Assembly (NCBI GenBank): GCA_022829145.1
Contig: CM040746.1
Span: 8,078,684 to 8,142,683 of the forward strand
Reading direction: 5' to 3'
DNA from: Albula goreensis
Lineage: Eukaryota > Chordata > Actinopteri > Albuliformes > Albulidae
DNA: 64,000 nucleotides
In this document: positions 13,554 to 25,571 of the stretch, piece after piece
Layout of the letters: each line of letters starts with the position of its first letter
How positions within the stretch are numbered: position 1 is the stretch's first letter
Program-made: the position numbers and the translations under genes
The notes under the pieces: generated by a model
What the model was told of the DNA's origin: nothing
What the model saw: the letters and a program-made list of their open reading frames with translations, nothing else
Databases searched by the model: none

Positions 13554-15430
13554 GAGCAGCAGTATTCTGAACCATCTGTATGGTAGCAGGGTATTACAGT
13601 GGTCAAGGCTAGACTTGACAAAAGCATGAATACATTTTTCTGCATCTCATAATGATAGCATTTTAGCCATGGCCCAGGAGTGAAAGTAGGCTACACTTGA
13701 AACATTTTTAATATGTACTAATGTGTAAGTAAGAAGTAACGCCAAGGTGCTTCACAGCCATATTTGGTACAAGTAAGCAACCATTACATTTCAGAGATTT
13801 CAGAATGTAGACAAGTTTAAGACCGAAAACCAACATTTCAGTCTTTCATTCATCTGAACTCATTGGCAGGAAATTAGAAAACATTTAGTTAGTAACTGTG
13901 ATAAATGCTTCTAACTGACATACCTTCACCACGTTTCACAGATATGTATAGCTCTGCATTGTCCACATAGCAGTGAAATTATACACCATGTTTCTGCACT
14001 ACCAAGAAGCAGCTTGTATCAGAAGAAAAATACTTTCGAAAAATTATTTAGATCCTTGTGGAATACCATGTTTCATCTTAGAGTAGTTAGACAATTTTTC
14101 ATTTAATTGAACAAACTCGTTCCCACCATACAAGAACAACCAGGAGAGTGCTGGTACACAAAGTCAAACACAGTCTTGCAGGCCGCCTCATGATCAGCAG
14201 TATCAAAAGCTGCACTTTGTCAAAAAGAATGCAAGACGAACTGACACAGAGTTACAGTCTGATTACAGAAGTAGAGTGTTAATGGTCTCAACAAGTGCAG
14301 TGTCAGTGTTATAGCAGGGTTTACTAAATCCTGATTGGAAGGTTTTATGGGTAAGTTCAACATAAAGTTGGTGCAGCAGTGAGTCACTTTGGAAAATCTT
14401 TTGTAATATTTCCAATAGAAAATGGAGACCTGAGATGGTCTCTAATTTAGCAGGTAATCGGGATCAACACTCATTTTCTTAAGTAATAACAGTCACTTTT
14501 ATTGATACCAGTACGTATTCAGTTTCTAGGGATGCACTGTTGACTTTTAGCGTGTGGGTTCAACATTGAAAAGAGGTGTTTAACCAGTGTTGTTGGTATT
14601 GGGTCAAGCAGGCAGGTAGTCAGCTTTGAGGACATAACCAGTTTAGTCAGATAATCAGTCTCAACGGAAGTAAAACCCATTTCTGCCACTGTTTGTACCT
14701 GCCGTAAACAGGCACAGAAGAATATGGGCATGAAGCCAGGAGAGGAAGCCATTTGGGAGATCTGTATTCGACCCTCTCTTCAAAGAAAATCTCAAAATCA
14801 TTACAACAGTAGTCGGTGGGATAGTTTGCAATTTATGATGATTCTTTTTTTTTGTAGTCACTTTGCCAACAGGGTTAAAGCTTGCACATGGAGAAGGCTA
14901 TCCTTCCATTCAAGGGGAAATACTTCCAATTTTGCTGACTGACATTTTCATTCCAGTTTTTTGGAGAGACCGCTTCAGGGCACGGGTGATGTGTTGTATC
15001 ATGGAGCAGTGACAAAATGACAATTTCCTGTTTTCAGAGGAAGCAAGAGTGCTTCTCAGTATATGAGTTCACTGGTTGGTCAGTTGATCAAGTGACATTT
15101 CTTCAGTAATTACAGTAGTAACATCAGTCATTTATTCACTGGGAAGGTGGAATGTCGGCAGCAAATTAATGAATTTAGGAATAACCACAGCGTTAACATC
15201 CATGTGTCATCACACCTAAGTTCTGATATAAATGGGCTTGCTGCCCAATAAGGAAATGATCTGATGATACACAAACTCCATGCTGTGAAGCTAACATTCA
15301 TGATTTGAATATGGTGGGACAGCACTAGATCTGGTATGGCTGCAGTGGTGAATGGGACCAAAAACATAATGTGGCCAAGTCAGTCAAGACGAAGGACTGC
15401 GTGCTAGCAGATGCTCATGCTATGTGACCT
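13550..15430 (-). mobile_element. Decayed L2-like non-LTR retrotransposon (LINE), 5' truncated
   Basis: Read on the minus strand, broken frames follow the protein order of fish L2-type LINEs. First, near 15370-15300, comes an endonuclease-end segment with IPDLVLSHHIQ (family pattern TLDLVLSHG). Next comes SSKLTTCLLDPIPTTLVK (14632-14579), then a QSGFR-like start of the reverse transcriptase near 14340. FDTADHEA follows at about 14210-14173, where the family has AFDTxDH with a catalytic Asp. Then comes a degenerate LPLGS...FHCYADD equivalent near 14010-13950. The C-terminal part ends in LDHCNTLLPY near 13613-13579 (family LDYCNALL). Frameshifts and stops are frequent, so it is dead. It lies antisense to znf804a. 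The exact 5' limit is uncertain. Confidence 0.8.
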
Positions 15431-18400
15431 TGAAAAACAGGTGCCATGGAATTATATTTTCATGCAACTAAAACTGGGTTGTAGAACCATGTGATACTGC
15501 TTTACCATCATGTCACGCATATTTTCTTATAAGCGCTCTTTCCTCTCTCAGGAATTTACCACTGCTTGTTATTGACAACATTTTGGTTTCATTTACGTGA
15601 GTTCATTACTTGATGCTCTTGTGTTCTGTTCTCCTGCGGATTTAATTTCAAACTTGTCATGTAAAGTTTTTCACGTATTCTGTAAACAACCTGACAAAAT
15701 TTATGTCACTGTTGTGAGTGTGTGAGTGTGAAGAAGTACACATATCCAAACTCGATGCAGAATGAATCATAGCTAGACAGTGTGTCAGGTACTAACTGAG
15801 AAAAAAACCCTCTTTAATTTAAGATACTTTACATTAGCTAACCATCCATCCCACTTGCAAATATCAACCTGCAGACAGCACAAAGAATCTTATCTTTCAT
15901 CAGTATTCATACATTTGGAAGTCTTGTTACTGAAGAAGAAACCGTAGCTGCAAGCAAACTTTGCCATCAAAGTGAAGATACAGAGCAGGTCCTTCATATG
16001 ATGTTTTTTCATAGACTTTTCTTGCCAATCGGGACCCCCAGACATGGCATTTTTCCAGCACTCTGATTGGTGGGAATATGACAGGTTCATTAAGGCAGAA
16101 AGGACCTTGGCTAGATGTTGAGACAGATGTTAAAATTTAGGGCAAATGAAGCCCTTTCATCTGAAAGCATTTCAATTGTACAGAACCGTGTCCTTCTGCC
16201 AAACACACAACAAAATAGCATTTGTCATGTTTCCTGATTTCAGTCGTACATTATCAGAGAAAACTGGTCAGTGTGTATGCATGTGAACTTATTGTATAGA
16301 TTTAATCTCAATCAGCATGAATGTGTATACTTAAAATTCACTGCTTTAGTTTCACTTATTCAAAAGATTTTGGCATATTTAGTTTATTTATTTGTAGTAA
16401 GCAAAACCTTTAAATTAATTTCAGTGCTGAAATGTCATGCTGTCAAGTTCATCACTGATGGAATAATCAGGAGCAAAATGGTTAAAATTCCAATGCCTCA
16501 TAAAACGGTCAAAATTGAAGATGTTGTTTTTTTTGTCAGCATTATTAGATGAGTGCTCCTGTGTTTCTACCTGATTTAAAAGTCTACATGTGCCTGACAC
16601 TGTATGAAAAAAGCTGCAGAATATGGTAAAGAGGTGAAAGTTGAACAACCGTACATCTTTGAGAAAGAACACAGATGCTACATGTCTTGCTGCTTGTGAG
16701 AGTTGCTCAGGATGCTGCAAACAGCTCATTGGTGACATGTTCTGAAGAAGACCATACGGTAACGTGTTGAGCGAGTAGGCGTACAGACGCCTCCCTCTGC
16801 CTTCAGTCTAGAGGCTTTTAAAAGAGGCCAGTGACAGCCCTTCGACTGCTGTACAAGTCAATTAATTTCAACCAAACTCCTACCTTATGCACAGAGCGCG
16901 GAGTGGCTTGCGTCAGGCTTAATTAGGCGAGGTTGCCGTGCGAACGATTCTGTGTGAGGGCCTCGTTTCGCCTCACCCGCATTTCAGAGCAGAGCAGGTG
17001 ACAGCTTCTTGTGCTCTCTCTTCCAGAGGACACCGTTTCAAGTCTTTATTGAGGGCTATTAATATTTCAAGTGTCCCTTGCTTTGATTATTTCAACTGTA
17101 TGATGAGTCTGGTCATCATTCCTCTCCATGGCGAAGTCTTAACGTGCCATCCAAACAAACTAAGTTTTGGCAGCATAAATGGTATCAGATAACTAAGCAA
17201 TATGTTATTATTCCTCACAGTTAATGATATTGAACATCTCATATGAATTATTAAGCAAGCAATCACTTCAGACTGGGAACTGCAAAAGTAATAAATTACT
17301 TATATTTATTTTTTATTAAGTTCAGCATATGAGTGGCATCCATTGATTTTTTTAGATAGTGTCAGTTTGCATGCATATTTTTCCCCATGAAGCAGTTCTG
17401 CACACATTTTTATGTATTTGTATGTATGTGGCTGTGTGTACGTGTGCTGTGTGTACGTGTCTGGGGGCATCAGTGTTTGTGAATGTGTGGTGACATTGTA
17501 AAGCAATTGAGGGGTGGAGGTTCTGCTGGTGAAGGAAAAAGTCGCCGGGTGAAAATCCAGCAGCAATTGAGACCCATTTCGGTAAGTGGACGATGACAGA
17601 TCGAGATCTGTGGACACAAGAGAAAAGGGCCACAGCCTGCCAAACCCACCTGCTCGCTGCCGGAAACGAGACATGGCGCTTCGTGACATTTAGCGCTCAG
17701 CGATCTTTAGCGCGCTCCCTCTTCCTAAAGAGTCACCCCTGCCTGCCTTGATATTTCAGGGATGTTATTTTTAAAAGTATACTGTCAGAGTAGGGTCGGT
17801 GGGAATAGGAGACTGGTGCACCGGCTCCAGGTCTTATCATTAAAGTTTGCTGCTCCATAATCCTTTGTTCAGGGAGATGCTTGTATTGAGTTCTTGTTGA
17901 TTGATTTTCTCTATTTACTGAGAATGATATCGAACGAAGCATGGAGGATTCTTAAAGGTTGTTCTGCCCTTGGGTTTGAACCTTGCAGAAATCATTGGGG
18001 GATATCGTCAATGTCTGAAGCCATGAGCGAGCATGATTTTTTTCTGACAGCTCTCTGTCCTGCAGAGGGTTGTTGCCAAGAGTCCTGTGCCCCATGAAAA
18101 TAGGACACTGGTCCCCCGCCCCCTCAGCCCCTAGCCGAGTGATCACATTCATAATATCATGGGATGTGAAGGGTGTTTGTGTTTTTGCACACATCTTGCC
18201 TAGTTTGGTCAGTGTGCGGCTTCTCACTGGCTCAGTCACCCACAGAAGCGCCCTTTGTCAGCACATATGTCAGAATAACCAGAACTATGAACAGAGCATA
18301 GGCATATTGTGCAGGAACAACTTTAAGATCCAAAAAAGCCAAACCATTCATTGCTATAGAAGTTGCAAGAAAGTATCACTTTTTAGATGTTCATTAGTGA

Positions 18401-18610
18401 TACAATTTATATTTGAAAAAAAATGACTTTCACTTCCTTAGAAAGTGTAGTCACTTCAGTATATTTTCTGCAATCAGAGCATTTTCTGCAGTGCAATGAC
18501 TGTGGTTAAATTAGAAATGATTTGCCAAATTTACATTTCTCCCTTCCAACTGCTGGCTTGTATGGCAGTTAACTTCCTCAGACCAGCAGATATTACCTTT
18601 AACTGAAAAG
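15431..18610. other. Intron 1 between LINE and Gypsy relics
   Basis: No gene seen. The open frames here (for example about 105 codons on the minus strand near 16421-16738) match no family I recognise. The sequence is mostly unique, with one TG-rich patch near 17400-17460. Confidence 0.5.
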
Positions 18611-18619
18611 TTGAGTCCG

Positions 18620-20400
18620 AAAAACACCAGGACCTCATTTCTTGTGGTTCAGGGTCAGGCTTATATACTTGAGCCTTTGGAACACTGTTGTTATGGTCTA
18701 CTTGTTCCCAAACGTTATGATGTCGTCTCTGACAGCTTTCATTCCCTGGAATGCCTTAGAGCATCTGTTGAATGGCACTTCCATTGCGGACGATTGCCAA
18801 ATTTGGGGCGCTTGTATGTCCTTAAACCCTAGCAAAGGGAAAATGAAATTATTTGTCTTTTTTTTCTGGATGTAATTTCACCTGGCAGTAACCTGCTTTA
18901 AGATCCAGTTCTGAAAACACAGTCGCTTTATTTAGTTCATGTACAGTATTGTAGGGGTAAGATATGGTTTCCCCAGGATTGCTACATTGGGTGGACACAT
19001 GTCGACACAGATCCTGACCCTGTCAGTATCCAGAGGCTTTGGGTGTACCACTGTGAGACCCAGAGTGAAGTTTGAAAAAGTCACCTTTACAATGACGTTG
19101 TTATTTTCCAGTGCCTCGGGCTCAGCTTCAACCTTCATAAGTGTGGAACAGCTCTCTCCTTTGGCATCGACGTGTGGATGTTGGGGTTTAAGGGTTATTT
19201 CACCTAAAAGTCTGCCGTTCTTACATATCCATTTAAAAGTTCTGGTCATCATTCCATGAGTTCATCTGGCCCTGGTCAGCCCATGGAAGAAAGACAGTAG
19301 AAAAAAAGGGATGAGGTCCGATTCTTCAGCCATCTGGTAACTCAACAGAGAAACGCCATAGCAGTTTATGGCATGCAGCGGGCTATGGGTGGTGTTAGTG
19401 CATGACTTAGAGCTGCAGGTGAATGTGCCCAGAGCAGGAAGTGTATGACTGGCACCAGTGTGTAGCACACTGCTTCACTAATAATGTTCACTGCGCCACC
19501 TGCATAAACGAGCACTCAGTTACTTCACCACCACTCAGTACAGCGTCTGTTTGTGGCTTTTCAAGGCCAGTGCTGCTGTCAGTTACAAAAATGTACGCAT
19601 CGTCAAAGTTGGTTACTTCACCACCTCTCAGAACAGCGTCTGTTTGTGGCTTTTCAAGGCCTGTACTACTGTCACTTGCAAACATGTATGCATCATCAGA
19701 GTTGGACAAGCTGTGACTTGGTTAACTTTTTGTGTTTTTTCTTTTTCTGGTCGGCTGTTTTTATTTTCAAGAGCACATTTCTGCATAGTAATAATGCAAA
19801 AATGTATTACAGTTTTTCATTTTTGCTGGACAACCTTTGTTGGGTGGGAAGTTGCTTGCAGAGGTTGTACTCAATTTTCAGTGTTTTTTTGGTGTTATGA
19901 GCTTACATTTGTTATATCTACCACAGAAGCTATTCCTTAATCCATTTCCTGTTTCCTGTATTTCTGAAAGCTTAAGCATTCTTCATGATCAAGAGGCTGA
20001 TCTAGTGTCAGTTTGGCCTTGTTCAGTGCACACCCTACAGTCTGGCCGATGTGCAACTCTGCATTGTCGGTGCTTTGATCTTCTTGTCAATTTTGGTGAG
20101 CTCATATCTTTTTTAAGCTCACAGAGTCTTGTCTTATACATATGAAAGTTTTCCTCTGGCTTTTGCACAGCATGCCAAAACACTTGCACTTTGTGTTGTA
20201 CGTTCTTTGTTAGAGAAAATTTCTGTCGGTCCTGAGCTAAATATTTGCAGAAGAGTTTTCAGTCTGGCATCCCCAGTGATGATTACAGCAGTAATATAGT
20301 TTTCAAATCTGTGGAGCCATTTATTGAGCCATGTCCCACTGAGCTAGGTTCACTTGCAGTATCAAAACTGGGAAATGTTAATGTTATTAGCTCATGCCAA
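18620..20400 (-). mobile_element. Decayed Ty3/Gypsy LTR retrotransposon fragment (gag-protease-RT)
   Basis: Minus-strand frames give Gypsy proteins in order. Near 20340-20250 there is a gag segment, WLHRFENYITAV. At 20187-20100 comes the gag signature VQKPEENFHMYKTRLCEL. A gag-protease linker with DDAYMFASDSSTGLEKPQTD follows (19705-19520), then a protease remnant NIISEAVCYTLV near 19490-19455 whose DTGA motif is degraded. ALGTF and VSLLSYQMAEESDL follow near 19435-19310. The reverse transcriptase start VVHPKPLDTDRVRICVDM lies at 19051-18998, and a later RT block, YCQVKLHPE, near 18890. Several frameshifts and stops make it inactive. No LTRs or integrase were found, so it is a fragment. It is antisense to znf804a. 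Confidence 0.82.
19520..19705 (-). repeat. Exact-period 93-bp tandem duplication within the Gypsy relic
   Basis: Two adjacent 93-bp copies (19520-19612 and 19613-19705) are about 85-90% alike by eye. On the minus strand each codes for 31 residues of the gag-protease junction, and both stay in frame, so the duplication added exactly 31 codons. It may have arisen while the element was active or after insertion. Confidence 0.9.
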
Positions 20401-21225
20401 CTTGCTGTGTTATGTAATCTTGTTGGGTTGCTCAAGAAAGGAAATCTTCCCAGCCAATCACATTCACCCAGCCATGCCTCGGAACTGTATGTAGCTATGA
20501 ATAAATCGAGATGTGCTTCATCACTGTGATAATTATGAAAAAGGTACAGGACATGTTCAGAGCACTACAAAACTGAAGCCTGTTATCATGAACAATTATC
20601 ACTAATTCTGTTACAAGTGCTTTCATTTTATTCAAGCAATAAGTAAGGCTTGAGCAATGGAAATGCCATGCCTTTGGGGCCTCCTCATCCAGCCTAGGGC
20701 CCTGTCAGTCATTTCCTCGCTCATCGTCTTTTCCCTCCATTAGCCGCGCCACTTCCTGCGCGCTTAAGTCTTACATGCAAAACGCGAGGCAGCACCGTTT
20801 GCGGAGTTGATTTTGTCACGCAGCAGTAGGAAAAGCACCGGCGAGAGACACAAAAATGCAGCGTTTGACTCCTGACCCTCAAATCCTTTGCTTGTCACAT
20901 TTTTTATGAATGCTGAAAGCCTACAGTGTTTACCTCCCCAGATTACTGGAAGTGACTGTGATTGGACCAATTTCATGCTGTAGTGGTTCACTGCCTCCAA
21001 GCCTTCCATAATCTGGGGAGGAAGTTAATGCATAGAAGGCCAAAAAAATACTAAAATAACCATCTACTGAAGTTGACTTGGTGGGAATATCACTGTGTTC
21101 ACATAGGCAGAGGCTTCCTGGGTTTATATAGGGGAGTATTTGTGTAACTTTATTTCTGTATTGCATGCATTGGTTTCCAAGGTGTTTGTGACATTCATGG
21201 ACTACAAGAGTAGTGCAGGAACCTG

Positions 21226-21465
21226 AGTGTGAGTGTGTGTAAGTGTATGTGTGTTAGTTTTTGTGAGTGTGTGTTTGTGTGTATGTTATTGTGTGTGTAT
21301 TTTTTGTGTGTTTGTGTGAATGTGAATGTGTGTTAGTTTGTGTGAGTGTGTGAAATTGTGTGAGTGTGTGTGTTTTTGTGTGAGTGTGAACACACGCACA
21401 TATTATGTATTTGGGTGTGCGTGTGTGCATTTTCTGAGAGTGTGCATGTGTGTATGTGCCCGTTC
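21226..21465. repeat. TG-rich minisatellite-like tract
   Basis: Interrupted GTGTGT, GTGAGT and GTTTGT units over about 240 bases. Confidence 0.9.
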
Positions 21466-22410
21466 TATTCCTGCACATGTCTGCCCATACCTCATCCCGG
21501 AGAGCTGTCTTCAATGCGCTCACCATCTTTGGTTTATCCGTGTCTCATTTTTTGGGTCTGAGCGTTGGAGCTCAGGAGACCCCCTTGATGAAGTGACAGC
21601 ACAGTCCCTCGTATCTCACTTCCACCACAGATCCAGACTGCACCCTCCTCCCGCACCTCTCAGTAACCCTCCTAATCTCCGCCCTTGATCCGATTACCGG
21701 AGCTGATGTTCCTCTTTTATTATTTTGTTTATTTTTTAAGCCTCTCTGTGGCTCTGGATGCTGGATGGGGACTGGGGGGGAGGGTGTATGGGTGTGCCAA
21801 CTGCTATAAATCCATTCTCATCCGATTTCGGAACGGGGCGGTAAATCGTCTGACATATTCCTCCGTAAATCACAATGCAGCCACACAGATTTATTGATGG
21901 GGCGATATAAATCACCTGCGTCCACCAATTGTACTTAAATACTGTCGAATTTGAAAAATGGACACAGGTTTTTTTTTTGAGATCACAATAAAATGAACAG
22001 ACTTTCGAATACAAAGCACCACCTTTGACTTGATTACGAAAGTGCGCTTCTTTATACACTTCATTGAATTAGTTCACCCATTTAGTTTTACACAAAGGGC
22101 CCTGGATGACATGAGCATCAAAGGAGCTAAACCTGCTGGTGATTTGTAAGGCTAGCCCCGCAGTGCCTTCATTAAAATTCTCACATTGATAAAACATTGA
22201 TTTTTCTGGCCCTCAGCCTAGCAGATCCCAGGAATTTATCTTTAGCTCGCCTCTCGTTTAATCTCCATTTGAAACAACAGAAGCAGTAATAGCTGTGGAA
22301 GGATCCTCAGGAATTTGCATGGTCAGCTCCTCAGGTCTCTGCTGCTCTCTGCGTAAATTAAAGTACTCTACTGCTGGCAGAAACTGCTTGTTACAGGTTC
22401 TTCCTATAGG

Positions 22411-22412
<2 letters not shown>

Positions 22413-22449
<37 letters not shown>

Positions 22450-22750
22450 CGTGCGCTTGTGTGTGTGTGTGTATGCGTAAATGTGCCAGTGTGTGTGTAT
22501 GTTTTGTGTGCGTGTTTTTGAATGTGTTTGAATTTGTATGTGCGCGTATGTGTGTATTGTGTTTGTTTGTGTGTATGCACTTTGTGTATAGGTATGTGTG
22601 TGCACTTGAGTGTATCTGCTTACATGTGTGTTAATATGAGTGCGCATGTGTGTGTTGTGATTCGGGTTGGGTGTTATGTACACAAGTGTGCAATGTATAT
22701 GGATGTGCGTTCATGTGGGTGTGTGTGTGTGTATGTGTGTGTGTGTACGC
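22413..22750. repeat. Long TG/TGCG repeat tract
   Basis: Begins with some fifteen uninterrupted GT units, then GTGCGTGCGTGCGC, then about 300 bases of interrupted TG, TGTATG and TGCG units. The alternating purine-pyrimidine start with CG steps is a classic Z-DNA-prone sequence. Confidence 0.92.
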
Positions 22751-23146
22751 ATGGTTGTACATATCTTTCTTTCTGATGTAATTACCTGTACAGACATTCC
22801 TCCAATACATTGGACTTAATTCCCTCCATTACAGCGTTCCTACTTTATGACTCATTTGATCAGGTGATTTGTGGAAATTATTTTTGTAGCATTCTGTTCA
22901 TTCAGCTTAAAATGCAGAACAATGTGATGATGATGTGCAATATTGCTATTTGAGCTTGAAGTGCTAGACGGGAATTATTGATAATCATTTGTTTGGTAAA
23001 GTGCCTTATTTGCATGATAATGGATGCGCTTTATGTGAACAATTAGAATGTGTTGAGGCTGCGTTTGTGCCGTGTCCTTGCGGCTGGGCCTGTCTGTTTA
23101 GTCGGAGAGTATCTGTGCGTATCCAGTTGCCTGGAGCCTGTGCTGC

Positions 23147-23166
23147 TTTTTTTTTTTTTTTTTTTT
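23147..23166. repeat. Poly-T run (20 T)
   Basis: Twenty consecutive thymines at the left edge of a GC-rich patch. It may be the reverse-strand A tail of an old retroposed copy, but no source could be recognised. Confidence 0.9.
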
Positions 23167-23658
23167 GATGGAACTGGGGCAGTACAAGGCAGGAGGTGTC
23201 AGATGGGTCAGACCCTGGGGAGGATTCAGGCTCGGGCCGACTGCCAGCGCCAGGCCCGGTTTCACCGCCGGCTCTGCCAGGAGCCCAAGGCAGCCGCGGA
23301 GAGAGAGGTCCACATATGGCCGCTGCCAAGCCGCCCCTCAGACGGGGAGCCCGTTCCCTCAGACCCTCTTGTCGGCCATAACTCCTCCACGGCCTCCCTG
23401 GGAACGCTCGTTCCAGTACTTCCTCTCACGCCGCACAGCCCCCGGTAACAGTCTGGTTGAAGTGCTAGCTCGCTGGCTGAATACTGGGGGGAGGGAGGAA
23501 GGGAGGGAGGGGGGAATGGATGAGTGCAGTATAAATAACAGCTCAATCTAATTTTAACGGCCTGTCTCTCATTGCTCTGGCTGTGATTCAGTTGTGACGA
23601 GGATTGGACTTAAAGTGCATTTTTAGTAAGGATTTCTGTATGTAAAAGCGGTTCCGTA

Positions 23659-23705
23659 TGTAAGTCGCTCTGGATAAGAGCTTCTGCTAAATGACTGTAA
23701 TGTAA
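23659..23705 (+). mobile_element. 3' tail of a fish L2-related SINE/LINE
   Basis: Contains GTAAGTCGCTCTGGATAAGA followed by a GCTTCTGCTAAATGACTGTAATGTAA-like end (split here at base 20). This is the widely shared 3' tail of fish SINEs mobilised by L2-clade LINEs. No clear tRNA-like head precedes it, so the copy is 5' truncated or its head has decayed. Confidence 0.82.
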
Positions 23706-25550
23706 AACATAATTGTGATGTACAAATACATCTCTTATGGTACTCTCCCACTCTCACCTCTGTCACTACCCACTCTTTCTGCTCTCTCCTCTTGAGTATC
23801 GTCACCGTGCTGCTAGCATACCAGGATGCCTAACTACTTAATCAAATTCATTAGCTACTCCATCTTAAGTACCCGGGAAGCTAATTAAGTTGTTGAACTG
23901 TATGTCAAATTAAGTACGTAAAGGCATTTCCTGCAGCTGCTGGAGGGGGCATTGTGATATTTTAAGGTCAAAAGGCTTTCTCCCAGCGACTTATCGCCGT
24001 TGTCCAAATGAAAACATTAATGCTGCATACCACCGTTAGAATTAAGTCCTCAGCTTTTAAAGTTAAATTATTTTGTGGCTTGGAGTGGTCCAAAAGGAGC
24101 AGACAGGAGAAGAAAAAACTAGGTGTATATGATAATGTGAAGAAAAAACTTGATAATCCCATCCAAATTACTAATTAGACAAATTTATTAACAGGCTTTT
24201 CTGTCTTCCTACAGGATATTGTAGGACTATGATAGCATCTCCTCATCCCCATGGAGATTTGTTTTTGTCTTATCATCTGCAGTTCCCAGTAATGAGTCAG
24301 TGCTTTGGGTGTTTAATAATTAATGTGCGGTCAGATTGTTCCTGTAGAAACTGATGGAAGAGAGTAAAAGGTGGTTTGATTTGCTGCTGAAGATCACGTC
24401 GATCGGTGAGATTGGCGATCGATGGAAAAATTCTGACACCAGGCATGCGGAGCGAACGTTCAGATGTTTTATGTGCGGCGTCTGGTTCTCAGCCAGATGG
24501 GCGGCGATATTACATGGGAACGAATTTAGTGCAGTATATTGTGGAGCTTTGCAATAATGCAATGCATCTTTGAGGGATGGTAACAATGAACAGAAGCAGC
24601 AAGGCTATCAAACCTGCAGCTGACATAAACTTACAGATACAAAAAAGAGCTGAGGCATAAAGAGAACCAATTTGAACATGTCCTGGTGGGTTTTAATGCA
24701 GCGCAGCTTCAGATGTCAGACTGCGGCTCCCTCTTTTCAGACAACAACATAAGCAGAGCAGGATAAATCTCCAGTAATATTGTGATCACAATAGGTTATT
24801 CCAGAGATAAAACACACTTGTGAATCACATTTGGCCAAATGTATTCTGTTCATTGTTTTGTTGGGACAGCTTGTTGGAACAGAGGTTTAGTGTCCTTTTC
24901 TAGGAAAGTGAAGTAAAAGGAGACTGTAATGTAGTTTTGAATGATGTGATTGAACACAAGATAACCTTTTTTGCCATTTTTTGTCAGCCAGTGAAAATCA
25001 GCGTTCATACTAAAGGAAATCACATTGTACCGTTACGCTGTCTTGTATTCAGTCACACCTGCCATCCTATTATACAAAATGTCAAGCTTTCAATGTAATT
25101 TTTTTTTTTTTTTGCACCATGTTGAAAACAGAGATTTCGTTTTTTAAAAAATGCAAGTAAACACTTTTTAATGTTTTATTTAATTTTTTTTTTTCACGAT
25201 ACAACCTCTCGTTAAACCAGAATGCATCCGTGTCAAAGATCTCACAGCGACAGGGAACCGACAGACAGCCAATAGGGAACGAGGCCGTCCGTCGTTTCAG
25301 GATTTTCTCTGCGGTATCGCGCCCTTATCAAAGCCTCTCCGTCTCGCCGAGATTGGCCCGGCCCTCCCTCACCCCCTTCCCCCCTGGTTGTCTGAACGCG
25401 GGGGCTTTGCCGTGCCACTCATCAGACAGCATTTCACTCGGGGGAGTTAATTAATATGGGACGCGTCTGTACCTGACAGCACAATACATTATTGATCAAA
25501 GTGGTTATTACTGTTGATTTTGGGTCTTGTGACATTTACAACCCGGGCTG

Positions 25551-25571
25551 TTTTTTTTTTTTTTTTTTTTT
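25551..25571. repeat. Poly-T run (21 T)
   Basis: Twenty-one consecutive thymines. A shorter T15 run lies at 25099-25113. Confidence 0.9.

Noticed and set aside
22258-22683. Open frame of 141 codons rich in Thr/His
   Set aside because: It is simply a translation of the TG/CA microsatellite.
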